From CAYSAQ01 sp964429235 (GTDB taxonomy: Bacteria > Margulisbacteria > Riflemargulisbacteria > GWF2-35-9 > DYQY01): a stretch of DNA of 64,000 bases. The notes under the pieces were generated by a model. That model saw only the letters and a list, made by a program, of their open reading frames with translations. It did no database searches and was not told the origin of the DNA. The stretch spans positions 248,001 through 312,000 of the forward strand of contig CAYSAQ010000001.1 of assembly GCA_964429235.1 (NCBI GenBank), given 5' to 3'. This document shows positions 16,686-26,722 of the stretch, one piece after another (position 1 is the stretch's first letter; each line of letters starts with the position of its first letter). Both the position numbers and the translations under genes were made by a program.

Positions 16686-17665
16686 TTATATTTACTTGTG
16701 GTGGCACTGGTGGCCATATATCTCCGGCACTAACTATAGCAAAGGGAATAAAGGAAGATGTTTGTTTTATAGGCGGGAATAGGCTAGAAAAGAAAATGAT
16801 AACAGACTATAAATTTATTGAAATAAAAACATCTAGAAAGAATCCTTTTAGTATTCTTAAAAGCATCATTAATGCACGAAAAATATTAAAGGAGTTAAAC
16901 CCTAAATTAATATTTGCAACTGGAGGATATGTCACTGTTCCTGTTGGGATTGCAGCAATAACTCGCAAGATACCTTTAGTCTTATTAGAACAAAATAGTA
17001 TAGCTGGCAGAACTAACAGACTACTAGCTAAATTTGCAAAAGTTATTTTTTTAGGCTATCCGATAGACAAGTTTCATCCGCAAAAGTCTATAGTTACAGG
17101 TAACCCTGTAGAAAAACCCAAAAGAAAAAAGAAAACAAAACTACTCATTATTGGAGGCAGCCAAGGATCAGCTGCTGTTAACGAGCTCATAAAAACAAAC
17201 ATTGAAGAAATAGAGAAAATCGGGCTAGATATTATCTGGATTACAGGCAGATTTTCGTATGAAAATGTTTCCAACTTTGTAAAAAAAAGAAAGTCAGAAA
17301 TAAAAATAGAAGTAAGCGAGTTCCGCAATGATATGTTAGATCTTTTGGCTGAAACAAAATTAGCTATTAGCAGATCTGGAGCAATGAGCGTTGCTGAACT
17401 TAGTGAAAATAAAATACCTACACTTTATATACCCTATCCATATGCAATGGACAACCATCAAGTAACTAATGCGGAATACATCGTTTCTAACGGTGGTGGA
17501 GAAATGATTGAAGAAATAAACCTTAATGAAAAGTCTCTAATTGAATCCCTAGCCAAACTTAATAAAAATCATGATACATATAAAAATGCCCTGAAAAAAT
17601 TGCCTAATAACGCTACAGGTATTATCATTAACACTTTGACAGAGAAAGGGCTCCTTAATGATTAA
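16682..17665 (+). CDS. murG: UDP-N-acetylglucosamine transferase MurG
   Basis: Peripheral inner-membrane enzyme that turns lipid I into lipid II. The glycine-rich start TCGGTGGHISPA, ATGGYVTVPVGIAA, LEQNSIAGRTNR, IGGSQGSAAVN, SRSGAMSVAEL and PYPYAMDNHQ form a complete MurG signature. Length is 327 residues. The start overlaps the ftsW stop by 4 nt (ATGA), with AAGGAATG upstream. Confidence 0.97.
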   Translation: MIIFTCGGTGGHISPALTIAKGIKEDVCFIGGNRLEKKMITDYKFIEIKTSRKNPFSILKSIINARKILKELNPKLIFATGGYVTVPVGIAAITRKIPLVLLEQNSIAGRTNRLLAKFAKVIFLGYPIDKFHPQKSIVTGNPVEKPKRKKKTKLLIIGGSQGSAAVNELIKTNIEEIEKIGLDIIWITGRFSYENVSNFVKKRKSEIKIEVSEFRNDMLDLLAETKLAISRSGAMSVAELSENKIPTLYIPYPYAMDNHQVTNAEYIVSNGGGEMIEEINLNEKSLIESLAKLNKNHDTYKNALKKLPNNATGIIINTLTEKGLLND

Positions 17666-19052
17666 TGATAAAAAGCATATCTACTTTATTGGAATTGGCG
17701 GTAGTGGAATGAATCCACTGGCATCTATTCTAGTAGATATGGGGTTCAAAGTATCTGGTAGTGATGTAAAAGAAAACATCTTCACATTGAGGCTAAAAGG
17801 AAAAGGTGCTCAAATATTTTACGGTCATGATGAAAGTAATATTCGCCTAGCAGAAATAATTGTAATCTCTTCAGCAATTAAGCCAGACAACATTGAATAC
17901 GTGGCGGCTAAAAGACTAGAGATTCCAATCATAAAAAGAGCAGAACTTTTATCTTATATAATGGACAAGCATAATATAAAGGTTGCCGTAGCCGGTACTC
18001 ATGGGAAAACAACAGTTACTAGCTTTTTATCGCACTATCTTTGCAGTATTGGGAGAAAACCAACCTATGTCATTGGTGCGCCAATAAAAAACACAAATCT
18101 AGCCTATCAGTATGGACACAGAGACTTCTGCATCGCCGAAGCAGACGAAAGTGATAGATCATTTTTATTTCTAAACCCAAACATAATAATTATTACAAAT
18201 ATAGAAGAAGAACATATGGATCAATTTGAGAACCTTGAGGATATAATAGAAACTTTTTCAAATTTCACTAAACGTCTTGGACATAACAGCTTATTAATAG
18301 TTAATGGTGACAATGAGAATATTCGTAAAATTGATACGAATTCAAGCAAAGTCATCACGTACGGACTAATGGATGGAAATACAGTACAAGCTAAGAACCT
18401 AGAACAAGAAGGGACTGATACTTTATTTGATGTATACGTAGCTGGCGAACTAATTGCAAAGAAAATAAAACTACAGATTCCTGGCAAACATAATATTGAA
18501 AATTGTTTAACTGTATTTGCTTTTGCATATCACTATAATATTCCACTAGATACAGTAGTTGACTCGTTCAAGCTATTTGAAGGAGCAAGCAGGAGATTCC
18601 AAAAAGTTGGAGAAATTAGCAATATTGTAATCTACGATGACTACGCACATCATCCTACGGAAATTAAATGCACTTTAGCAGCCGCAAAAAACTATAACAG
18701 AAGAATTATTGCAATCTTTCAACCACATAGGTACACGAGATTCAATGCATTCTATAAAGACTTTGTAAAAGCTCTTTCAATTGCAAATAAGGTTTTCTTT
18801 ACAGATGTTTTTGCTGCAGGAGAAACTCCAGGAAAATTAAGAGCTGAAGATATGTTGCCTTTATTTGAAAAGGACAAAGCAGTGCATATACCACAAGTTA
18901 GTAACATTGCGGCTAAAGTTGCCAAGATTGCCAAAGAAGGTGATTTAATAATTACACTTGGTGCCGGAGATGTTACTTTTGTTTCCAAGGAAATATATCA
19001 ACTTCTAAATATTTCAAAAGAAGATGCTTATGATGAAAATCCAGAAGATTAA
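17658..19052 (+). CDS. murC: UDP-N-acetylmuramate--L-alanine ligase
   Basis: First Mur ligase, adding L-Ala to UDP-MurNAc. It opens with IYFIGIGGSGMNPLA, has the ATP loop VAGTHGKTTVTSF, the block AEADESDRSF, NIEEEHMD and the C-terminal DDYAHHPTEI and FQPHRYTR. Full length at 464 residues, unlike the trimmed MurE and MurF. It overlaps murG by 8 nt and murB by 29 nt. Confidence 0.97.
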   Translation: MINDKKHIYFIGIGGSGMNPLASILVDMGFKVSGSDVKENIFTLRLKGKGAQIFYGHDESNIRLAEIIVISSAIKPDNIEYVAAKRLEIPIIKRAELLSYIMDKHNIKVAVAGTHGKTTVTSFLSHYLCSIGRKPTYVIGAPIKNTNLAYQYGHRDFCIAEADESDRSFLFLNPNIIIITNIEEEHMDQFENLEDIIETFSNFTKRLGHNSLLIVNGDNENIRKIDTNSSKVITYGLMDGNTVQAKNLEQEGTDTLFDVYVAGELIAKKIKLQIPGKHNIENCLTVFAFAYHYNIPLDTVVDSFKLFEGASRRFQKVGEISNIVIYDDYAHHPTEIKCTLAAAKNYNRRIIAIFQPHRYTRFNAFYKDFVKALSIANKVFFTDVFAAGETPGKLRAEDMLPLFEKDKAVHIPQVSNIAAKVAKIAKEGDLIITLGAGDVTFVSKEIYQLLNISKEDAYDENPED

Positions 19053-19860
19053 CTCGCAGCTATTAAGCAACTTCAGATGCATTGGGAATGATTATGATAT
19101 TAGCTTCCCTAGCTCTCTAGATGATTTAGATAAAATATCCACTGATGCCTTTATAATTGGAAGCGGAACAAACACTCTATTCCTAAATAAGCAGTCTACC
19201 CAAATTATATCATTACAAGAACTAAACAACTTTAATACAGATGGAAATATCGTTAATGCTGAAGCAGGAGCGACACTGCCTATGTTAATAAAAGAGCTAA
19301 AGAAAAAGCATCTTGGTGGACTATGCTTTAGTTATCCAATATCTGCGACTATTGGAGGAGCCATTAGACAAAACTTGGGAGCTTATGATCAGACGATAAG
19401 TGATTTGATTATAGAAGTAACTTGTTTTAATAAAGATAACAAACAATTAATAACTTTAACTAATAAAGAATGTGAATTCGGCTATAGAACATCTGTTTTA
19501 AAAAACTCGTCTCTAGTAATTATTTCCGCACTACTAGCACTGCCATCTATGCCATCAACTGAAATCACTAAATTATGTAATACCTATAAAACGAAAAGAG
19601 AAAACAATTATCAATTGAACAACAACCTTGGCAGTATCTTTAAAAACCCAAAAGGATTATCTGCTGGGAAACTAATTGATGAATGTGGGCTTAAAGGTTT
19701 TACACACAAATCGGCTAGTATTAGTAATGATCACGCAAATGTGATTGTTGCTATAAAAGAAACTAAAGCCGAAGACATACTAGCACTTATGAAAATTGTT
19801 CAAGAAACAGTTAAGAGTAAAAAGAATATAAACTTAGAACCAGAAATAACTATTTACTAG
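19024..19860 (+). CDS. murB: UDP-N-acetylenolpyruvoylglucosamine reductase
   Basis: FAD enzyme that reduces enolpyruvyl-UDP-GlcNAc to UDP-MurNAc. Visible are the FAD-binding IIGSGTNTLF, CFSYPISATIGGAIRQNLGAY, the substrate motif GYRTSVLK, GSIFKNP with the catalytic Ser, AGKLIDECGLKG and the final Glu in LEPEITIY. Length is 278 residues. Three close ATG codons (19024, 19030, 19033) could start it; 19033 has the best spacing to AAAGAAG. It is the last gene of the operon, and its stop lies 1 bp from the stop of convergent glyS with no terminator between. ddl, ftsQ, ftsA and ftsZ do not follow. Confidence 0.95.
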   Translation: MLMMKIQKINSQLLSNFRCIGNDYDISFPSSLDDLDKISTDAFIIGSGTNTLFLNKQSTQIISLQELNNFNTDGNIVNAEAGATLPMLIKELKKKHLGGLCFSYPISATIGGAIRQNLGAYDQTISDLIIEVTCFNKDNKQLITLTNKECEFGYRTSVLKNSSLVIISALLALPSMPSTEITKLCNTYKTKRENNYQLNNNLGSIFKNPKGLSAGKLIDECGLKGFTHKSASISNDHANVIVAIKETKAEDILALMKIVQETVKSKKNINLEPEITIY

Positions 19861-19861
19861 T

Positions 19862-21895
19862 TTATACCTGTAAAAGTCGTAAATCTCCAAATTGATTAAA
19901 GTACTCTTTGATTCCAAACAACATGCTTAGCCTATTTGCTTTAACTTTATCATCTTCAACCATTACCATTACTTCATCGAAGAAATCGCCAATATAAGCT
20001 GCCAATACTGCCCACTCTTTAATAAGTGAAGCGTCCCATTGCTTATCTTCAGCAAATATCTTGAAACCATCATATAAACTACGTTCTGAAGAATCTTCAA
20101 AAAGAAAAGGGTCAACAACAACAGTGTCTTCAACATGAACATCCTTTGTTATATTTATAACTCTTGCAGCTGCTTCTATAATTAACTTCTGTTTGTCAGA
20201 TTTATTAAGCTCTAAGCACAAGTTTAGTCTTTTCTTTAAAAGTACTAAATCTAAAGTAGTAATTGTCTGGATTATATCTAAAGCAATTCCAGCATCTTTT
20301 AAGTATTGTTCGATACGTTGCTCAAAAAAAGCAAAAAGTTTTTTAATATTCTCTGCTGATACGTCCATATCTTTATAATGCTGTAATGTAGCTTTGATTA
20401 GATCATATAAAGAAAACTGAAAATAATCTGTTTCGTAGAAAATTCTTACAATACCGTTAGCTTGTCTTCTAAGTGCAAAAGGATCTTGTGAACCAGAAGG
20501 TATCTTCCCAATAGCAAACTGTCCTACAATTGTATCCATCTTATCTGCAACAGATGCAATAGAAGAATAAATACTAGAAGGTAATGCATCTCCAGCAAAA
20601 GCAGGAAGGTAATGTTCATAAATACCATCTGCAATTTCTTTTGCTTCGCCCCACTTCAACGCATACTGCTGTCCAATATAACCTTGCAAATCCGCAAACT
20701 CATTTACCATCTGCGTAGATAAATCTGCCTTTGCATTTTTAACTATCTCTAAGACAGTATCTTTTGCTTTTTTTTCTAGCTTTAGTTTATCAATAATATA
20801 CTCAGCAGTTGCAACATTACGCTCAACCTTTTGACTAACACTTCCTAACTTTTTTTGAAATGTAATGGCCTTTAATTGTTCATTAAAAAAAGAAAAATCA
20901 TGTTTCATATCTTCTTTATAAAAGAACTCAGCATCACATAATCTTGCTTGTAAAACTTTTTCATTACCTTTAACAATATTTGCACTATTTTTGTCATTAA
21001 CATTGTCTGCAGTTATTAAAAACTTATTAGTTAATTTACCATCTTCCATAACCGGAAAATACTTCTGATGTTTCTTCATTGAAGTAATAAGAATCTTCTC
21101 AGGAATTGATAAAAAATCTGATTCAAACTCACCTTGCAAGACTTTCGGGCACTCAACCAGCCCAGCTACTTCATTTAACAGCTCTTCGTCTAAAACGACA
21201 TCACCTGTCAGTTTACTGGCCTGAGCAGAAATAGTGCTTTTTCTCTTATCAAAAGAAGGCTCTACGTTTTTTTTTCTAAGCATCTCTGCATATTTACCAA
21301 TAGACTCGACCAAGACATCTGCCCCATCAAGATCGTTACCATTTGATAAAAAACGATGCCCTTTTGAAATATTTTCTGCTTCTATTCCAGCAAAACTAAG
21401 TGGAAGTAATTTGTCATCCAATAATGATATAATCCAATGAACTGGTCTATAGAATTTCTGAGATTCAGTGCCCCATTTCATAGCAACAGGCAAGTATAAA
21501 TTCGCTAATGAATCAACTATAATATTTGGTAAAATTTCGGCTGTTTTTTTACCCTTTTCAAAAACCTTAACATATAAATATCCATCGCTAACATCAGCCT
21601 CTTTTGCTCCAAATTTCTTCAGAAAACCCTCTCCGGCTTTTGTATAACTGCCATCTTCATTAACAGCAATTTTCGCAGGAGGTCCTTTAACTTCTTCATT
21701 CTTATCATCTTGCTTTTCATCTAGCCCATCAATGATAAAAGATAGTCTTCTATAAGTAGCATATTTAGTAAAATTACCAAACTTTACTCCACCCTTTTCT
21801 AATCGATCTGTGACATTCTTTATAAGTCCATCGATTAAGCTTTGCAAAAAACGTGCCGGTATTTCTTCAGTTCCAATTTCAAACAAATAGTTCAT
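19862..21895 (-). CDS. glyS: Glycine--tRNA ligase beta subunit
   Basis: tRNA-binding subunit of the alpha2-beta2 glycyl-tRNA synthetase. The start MNYLFEIGTEEIPARFLQ, the block KGPPAKIAV, MKWGTESQKFYRPVHWI, LVECPKVLQGEFE, DPFALRRQANGIVRI and the C-terminal anticodon-binding region are typical; 677 residues is normal. A Shine-Dalgarno (AGAGGTAAT) precedes the ATG. It has its own promoter, so alpha and beta subunits are made from unlinked, oppositely oriented transcripts. Confidence 0.97.
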   Translation of the reverse strand: MNYLFEIGTEEIPARFLQSLIDGLIKNVTDRLEKGGVKFGNFTKYATYRRLSFIIDGLDEKQDDKNEEVKGPPAKIAVNEDGSYTKAGEGFLKKFGAKEADVSDGYLYVKVFEKGKKTAEILPNIIVDSLANLYLPVAMKWGTESQKFYRPVHWIISLLDDKLLPLSFAGIEAENISKGHRFLSNGNDLDGADVLVESIGKYAEMLRKKNVEPSFDKRKSTISAQASKLTGDVVLDEELLNEVAGLVECPKVLQGEFESDFLSIPEKILITSMKKHQKYFPVMEDGKLTNKFLITADNVNDKNSANIVKGNEKVLQARLCDAEFFYKEDMKHDFSFFNEQLKAITFQKKLGSVSQKVERNVATAEYIIDKLKLEKKAKDTVLEIVKNAKADLSTQMVNEFADLQGYIGQQYALKWGEAKEIADGIYEHYLPAFAGDALPSSIYSSIASVADKMDTIVGQFAIGKIPSGSQDPFALRRQANGIVRIFYETDYFQFSLYDLIKATLQHYKDMDVSAENIKKLFAFFEQRIEQYLKDAGIALDIIQTITTLDLVLLKKRLNLCLELNKSDKQKLIIEAAARVINITKDVHVEDTVVVDPFLFEDSSERSLYDGFKIFAEDKQWDASLIKEWAVLAAYIGDFFDEVMVMVEDDKVKANRLSMLFGIKEYFNQFGDLRLLQV

Positions 21896-21925
21896 ATATT
21901 ACCTCTACTTAAATAATTTTCTTAT

Positions 21926-21954
21926 ATTATAGCAACGAATGCTAAGTTTGTTTA
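21926..21954 (-). promoter_or_regulatory. glyS promoter
   Basis: On the minus strand: TAAACA (21949-21954), a 17-bp spacer and TATAAT (21926-21931), the latter as an extended -10 (TGCTATAAT). The start site would fall near 21919, giving a leader of about 24 nt with a Shine-Dalgarno. It shares its -35 and spacing with the glyQ promoter. Confidence 0.65.
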
Positions 21955-21963
21955 TTACCATCT

Positions 21964-22671
21964 TTAATTTGATAATACCCTAAACTCTAAGTCTTGTTTA
22001 ATCTTTTTCCAATCAGGAAGCTTTTTTGAAAGCAAGTCATAGAACTTTCTATCATGTTTAGAATGAGAAACATGGCATAATTCGTGAATCATTACATAAT
22101 CAATTTGCTGCCTCGTTGCTTTAATAAGGTTTGGATTTAAAATAATAGTATTGCTTCGTAAGTAACTGCCCCAACGTTTATTTAGCTTCCGAATCTTTAA
22201 TAAAGGCAAATGGTCATATTCAAATAACTTAAAACATATTTCCAACCGTTCTTGAAACTTTTGCTCTGTTTTTTTCCTAAACCATTTAGTTAAAAGATTT
22301 TTAGTTCTTATACTGTCTTTGGAGTACTTAGAATGAACATTAATCCTGCCCATTGAAAGAGAAACATATTCTTTATAATCAGCTTGACCAACATTCAATT
22401 TGTACTGTCTGCCTAAATACAAAAAGCTCTCACCGCTAACATATTCCTTCTCTAACTGTGACGAAAACTGTAAAAAATATCTACGTTGTTTAAGAATCCA
22501 AATAGACTTTCGTTTTAAAAAATCATATATTTTCTGCTCATTATCAGTACTTGGTACTTTCACAATAATATTACAATTAGGAAAAACAGTAGCAGTAATT
22601 GTCTTACGGTTCTCTTCTAGTAATGAGTAATCAAAAGAAATGTTCTCATATACAAAAGTCTTGTTAATCAT
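21964..22671 (-). CDS. YgjP-like M48-family metallopeptidase
   Basis: A 235-residue protein of the YgjP/DUF45 family. The zinc site is visible: HELCH at 196-200 and a third His at 206 (KHDRKFY), with the family block KRWGSYLRSNTIILNPNLI before it. Substrate is unknown. Its start overlaps the hsdR stop by 4 nt (ATGA), so it is the last gene of the restriction operon. Such proteases are often encoded beside hsdR; a role in restriction control or repair of protein-DNA crosslinks is only inference. Confidence 0.87.
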   Translation of the reverse strand: MINKTFVYENISFDYSLLEENRKTITATVFPNCNIIVKVPSTDNEQKIYDFLKRKSIWILKQRRYFLQFSSQLEKEYVSGESFLYLGRQYKLNVGQADYKEYVSLSMGRINVHSKYSKDSIRTKNLLTKWFRKKTEQKFQERLEICFKLFEYDHLPLLKIRKLNKRWGSYLRSNTIILNPNLIKATRQQIDYVMIHELCHVSHSKHDRKFYDLLSKKLPDWKKIKQDLEFRVLSN

Positions 22672-25600
22672 TTATTCTTTATTTCCAAATTCCAAGCATC
22701 AGAAACAATACGGTCAATATCTTCAACTTTAAAAGGAATATTATATTCATCCCTAACAACATCAAATAAATAATCCTCTAAATCATTCCTTACTTCTCTT
22801 TCTACTTCTATGTTGCTATACCAATCAACGATCTTCTTATCATTTATCATTTTATGAAGCTCTGTAGTTATAACAGACAAAGAGTCGTCAGAGACATTGT
22901 ATGTTTCCATATACTTCTTCATACTTCTAAACAATGGATGTAATTCTTTCTTGTCTTTTATATCAGAAGGGATGTCACTATCCTCATAGTCTTTAACTTT
23001 CTGCTGATAGTTCTTAGCCTGACCTAGCAAAGCCAATAAGTCTTCTGTTTTAGCCACTCTTAACTGTGCAATAAGCTCTTTAACTTTATCTCCAAACTTT
23101 TTATAAAAATCAGGATCTTTATCCCAGTTCTCCTTAATTGTTTTCTCTGTTTGCGCTGCAATAGCTTCTGCCTTTGATTTATCCGACAATCCATTCTGAT
23201 CATCCTCAATAAACTGATTGAATTCTAGTGCATCTGATAAATTAATTGGCTTAGAAAGAATTGATACATCCTCAGACACTACATATTTATTCAAAATTCT
23301 CCTTATCTGGTCTTCGTATTTTGAAAAATCTATTATTTCTGCATGCATTGCTTTAACTATTTTTTTAATCTCAATAAAACGTTTCAAATCAAGCACATAA
23401 CGTTTCATTTTTGCATCATCAAACTTTTCAAAAAAATCTGGCAATCCTCTACATACAGCGAAGTTCTTAATAAATGAATTAACTAGTTCATAATAACGTT
23501 CACGTTTCTCTATATCACCAGACACTTTATTTATATATTCTTGTGAATCTTTCCTGTTTTTAACATCATTAAACATTGAATGAAGATGCTGATAAACACT
23601 TTCTAAATCTGAAATCTTTTCATCAGTATCTATTAATGCTCTATTAATATCCTCTATATCATAATTAGAAAATAATTCTAGTGCATACCTAAGATTTTTA
23701 GCATTCTTAGAGTAATCTATAATAATCCCATTAGTCTTAGACTCTTTAGCATTGTCACCATTAAAAAGCCTATTTACCCTTGCTATAGCTTGTAAAAGAT
23801 TATGCTCCTTTAATTCCTTAGCAAGATATAGGAAGGTATTACGTGGAGCATCAAATCCTGTTAATAATTTATCTACTACAATAATAATCTTGCAACCGTC
23901 TGGATTGTCTTTAAAATCTTTAATAATAGATTTTTCTCTAATCTCTAAGGAATACCCGTGCTTATGCTTTTCTTTATCCAAAAATTCTGCAACAAGCTTC
24001 TTATGCTCTGGCAACTTATCGTCTGCAACATCATCTAAACTATTGTCAGATATAATCACATTGGAGTCATGAAAGCCAGCTAGCTTAAATGCTTCTTGAA
24101 ATAAAACTGCTGCATATTTGGAGGGAGCAACAACCTGGGCCTTAAGGCCTGTATCTTTAAACTCTTCATAATGGTCCAAAATATCAGAAGCGATAAACTC
24201 TATTCGTTGAGAATTCTGTTCAATAATCTTTGAACTTGTAAACTTCTTCTCCAAATCTTTTCGTTGTTCTTCTGTTAAATCTTTTGTTGCTCTATCATAA
24301 AATTTATCGAGGATGCTTTGTTGCACTGATTGCTCTACAAATCTTGCTTGATATATTAATGGCAATACAGCGCCATCTTCTTCTGCCTCTGAAATTGTAT
24401 AAGAATCTATTAAACCCCTAAACTTACTAACACTCTCCTTATCCTTCTTCATTAATGGTGTACCTGTAAATGCTATCTGACATGAATTAGGCAATGTCCT
24501 ATTCAGCTCTATATTTGCTAAACCACCTTGGGTTCTATGAGCTTCATCTATTAAAACAAATACATTTGGATCAGTATCAGTAAAATCTCTGAACTCTTTT
24601 GATGACTCAAACTTATGAACCAGAGTTGTAATAACTCTCAAATCCTTTTCTTTGATTAATTTCAATAGCTCTTTACCATTATTTGCTTGAATAACACCTT
24701 TTTTCACATTACATGCTTCAAAAGTATCTCTGATTTGTTTATCAAGGTCTTTTCTATCTGTAACAACAACAATACGAGGTAACTCGATAGAATCCTGCTC
24801 AATAATAGCTTTAACTAGCATAACCATTGTAAGCGATTTCCCAGAACCCTGAGTATGCCATACTAGTCCACCATTTCGTCTGCCATTTTCTTTTATATCA
24901 GAAACTCTTTTAATGATTTTCTTTATAGCAAAATACTGTTGATAACGAGCTATCTTCTTAACATTTGCATCATAGATAACAAAACCATGAACAAGCTCTA
25001 AAAGTCGCTCTGGTCGCAACAAACTATAAATACCATTATCCTGTTCTGAGATTGCTCTATCACCTACATAAGCGTCTCTTCTTAATAAATCATGATTTAC
25101 TATAGTTATATCTTCTTGTTTTGAGTGGACATCAATACTCTCATACACAACACCATCATACTCATCTTTATCAGCACCTTTTTCTTTCCATACAGCCCAA
25201 AATTCAAATGGAGTATTCATAGTTGCATACTTAATCTCTCGAACATTGCAGGCAACTAACACCTGTGGGAATAAAAAGAACTTTGGTGTTTGTTCTTTTC
25301 CTTGGTTACGAATCATCTGAGTAACAGCATCAGTTACTGGCACTGAAGACTTCTTGTTCTCTATAACAGCAAAGGGGATCCCGTTAACAAACAGAACGAT
25401 ATCAGGTCTACGGTTATGAACCTCATCCAATTCATACTCAGCACAAACATGGAACTTGTTATTATTAGGTGTTTCAAAATCTATAAACCTCAACTGAGGA
25501 TGCACATTCTTACCGTTAATTATCTCTGACACGCCAACACCAGATATTATCTTCGAAAAAATGTCTTCTGAGGCCTTAACTACCCCGTCAGACATATTAA

Positions 25601-25850
25601 TATTTTCTAACTCGAATATTTGCTCTCTTATGCTTTTATCTGATACTTCTAAAGAATTAATCTTACGTACTGCTTCAAATGCGATATCTTGGAATATATA
25701 TTTTGATTTGCTTTCCCTAATTCGATTTACTTCTGCTCTAGGAATGTATTCATATCCTAAATTAATTAATTGCAATATTGCAGGTATTTGAGAATTTGAA
25801 GCCTCATCAAAATCAGGCAAATCGTAGTCATTTTCAAAATATTCAGACAT
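22668..25850 (-). CDS. hsdR: Type I restriction endonuclease subunit R
   Basis: Motor and nuclease subunit of a type I restriction system. The PD-ExK nuclease is at Asp150 and Glu164-x-Lys166 (RPDIVLF, then AVIENKK). The SF2 translocase follows with Walker A (HTQGSGKSLTM), DEAH in LIDEAHRTQGG, AFTGTPL, KLLTGFDAP and QAIARVNRLF; a helical C-terminal region contacts the methylase core. At 1060 residues it is full length with all motifs, so likely active. AAGGA precedes the ATG; it lies 4 bp after dinD. Confidence 0.96.
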   Translation of the reverse strand: MSEYFENDYDLPDFDEASNSQIPAILQLINLGYEYIPRAEVNRIRESKSKYIFQDIAFEAVRKINSLEVSDKSIREQIFELENINMSDGVVKASEDIFSKIISGVGVSEIINGKNVHPQLRFIDFETPNNNKFHVCAEYELDEVHNRRPDIVLFVNGIPFAVIENKKSSVPVTDAVTQMIRNQGKEQTPKFFLFPQVLVACNVREIKYATMNTPFEFWAVWKEKGADKDEYDGVVYESIDVHSKQEDITIVNHDLLRRDAYVGDRAISEQDNGIYSLLRPERLLELVHGFVIYDANVKKIARYQQYFAIKKIIKRVSDIKENGRRNGGLVWHTQGSGKSLTMVMLVKAIIEQDSIELPRIVVVTDRKDLDKQIRDTFEACNVKKGVIQANNGKELLKLIKEKDLRVITTLVHKFESSKEFRDFTDTDPNVFVLIDEAHRTQGGLANIELNRTLPNSCQIAFTGTPLMKKDKESVSKFRGLIDSYTISEAEEDGAVLPLIYQARFVEQSVQQSILDKFYDRATKDLTEEQRKDLEKKFTSSKIIEQNSQRIEFIASDILDHYEEFKDTGLKAQVVAPSKYAAVLFQEAFKLAGFHDSNVIISDNSLDDVADDKLPEHKKLVAEFLDKEKHKHGYSLEIREKSIIKDFKDNPDGCKIIIVVDKLLTGFDAPRNTFLYLAKELKEHNLLQAIARVNRLFNGDNAKESKTNGIIIDYSKNAKNLRYALELFSNYDIEDINRALIDTDEKISDLESVYQHLHSMFNDVKNRKDSQEYINKVSGDIEKRERYYELVNSFIKNFAVCRGLPDFFEKFDDAKMKRYVLDLKRFIEIKKIVKAMHAEIIDFSKYEDQIRRILNKYVVSEDVSILSKPINLSDALEFNQFIEDDQNGLSDKSKAEAIAAQTEKTIKENWDKDPDFYKKFGDKVKELIAQLRVAKTEDLLALLGQAKNYQQKVKDYEDSDIPSDIKDKKELHPLFRSMKKYMETYNVSDDSLSVITTELHKMINDKKIVDWYSNIEVEREVRNDLEDYLFDVVRDEYNIPFKVEDIDRIVSDAWNLEIKNK

Positions 25851-25854
25851 TGTT

Positions 25855-26700
25855 TTATTCCTTTAATCCTTTAATTTTACTTGTAGCAATTTTCTTTTCT
25901 TGAGATTTAACTCGTCTTTCTAACTTCTTTATATCTTCTTCTGGTAGTAGTTTTTCAGGGATTATACCTCTTTTTATCAAAAGATCTCTTACGTCATGAT
26001 TGTTTTGAATATGCTCATTTGTTATTTCATGTTCACCATATAGATCATCTTTTTTTACATTAAAATTTGTAATTTCTGTAGCAAGGTTTTTTGCAGTTAT
26101 CGTTACTGTTGGTAAGAAGTCAGCTAGTGGTCTACCTTTAGGAATATCCAGCTTATTTTTCATTGCTTGCGTATTCTTTCCACCAAAAAGAATGGAATCA
26201 CCTTTTGACCTGATTCTGCCAAAACCTTTTTCATCTACACCACGCTCATAAATATTCTTTGATAACTCTGTTTCAGATGTTGTAAGTTTTTTTCTTGCAT
26301 CAAGTCTTTCATTTAACTTTAATCGTTCTTCTATGATTTCCTGCTTTCTTGTTTGAATTGCAAAATAACTTTGGGCAAAAGCGATTACAGGTTTTGCCGA
26401 GTCTCCATTCATAGCAATTAAATAACACGCATAACGGGTAAACATAACATCTTTTATCTCTCTTTTTGCTCCTGATCCTAAATCTACCATTTTGTTGACC
26501 TCAACAAAATGGTCTAATGGGTCCTGCTTACTATTAACACAAGCCTCAATAGCCTTATCTATAACTTTTATAAAGTTTCTCCACTCCGCATACTCAAGCA
26601 GCTCTTGTATATCTCTAGCAAACCAAAACTCAACTCCATTGTCTTCAAACATATAATCATTAAATGATTTATACATTCTCGCTATTTTCATTTTCTCCAT
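25855..26700 (-). CDS. DinD-like protein (DNA-damage-inducible protein D family)
   Basis: A 281-residue protein matching DinD: the N-terminal BRO-like/antirepressor-type segment (GVEFWFARDIQELLEYAEWRNF), DVMFTRYACYLIAMNGDS, AQSYFAIQTRKQE, and the C-terminal part with TNEHIQNNHDVRDLLIKRGI. E. coli DinD is LexA-regulated and inhibits RecA-mediated strand exchange; whether this copy does so is unknown. DinD genes frequently occur inside type I restriction operons, as here between hsdS and hsdR. A Shine-Dalgarno AAAGGAG lies 8 nt before the ATG. I saw no LexA-type box in front of it. Confidence 0.85.
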   Translation of the reverse strand: MEKMKIARMYKSFNDYMFEDNGVEFWFARDIQELLEYAEWRNFIKVIDKAIEACVNSKQDPLDHFVEVNKMVDLGSGAKREIKDVMFTRYACYLIAMNGDSAKPVIAFAQSYFAIQTRKQEIIEERLKLNERLDARKKLTTSETELSKNIYERGVDEKGFGRIRSKGDSILFGGKNTQAMKNKLDIPKGRPLADFLPTVTITAKNLATEITNFNVKKDDLYGEHEITNEHIQNNHDVRDLLIKRGIIPEKLLPEEDIKKLERRVKSQEKKIATSKIKGLKE

Positions 26701-26722
26701 AACTAACTCCTTTCATAACCAT

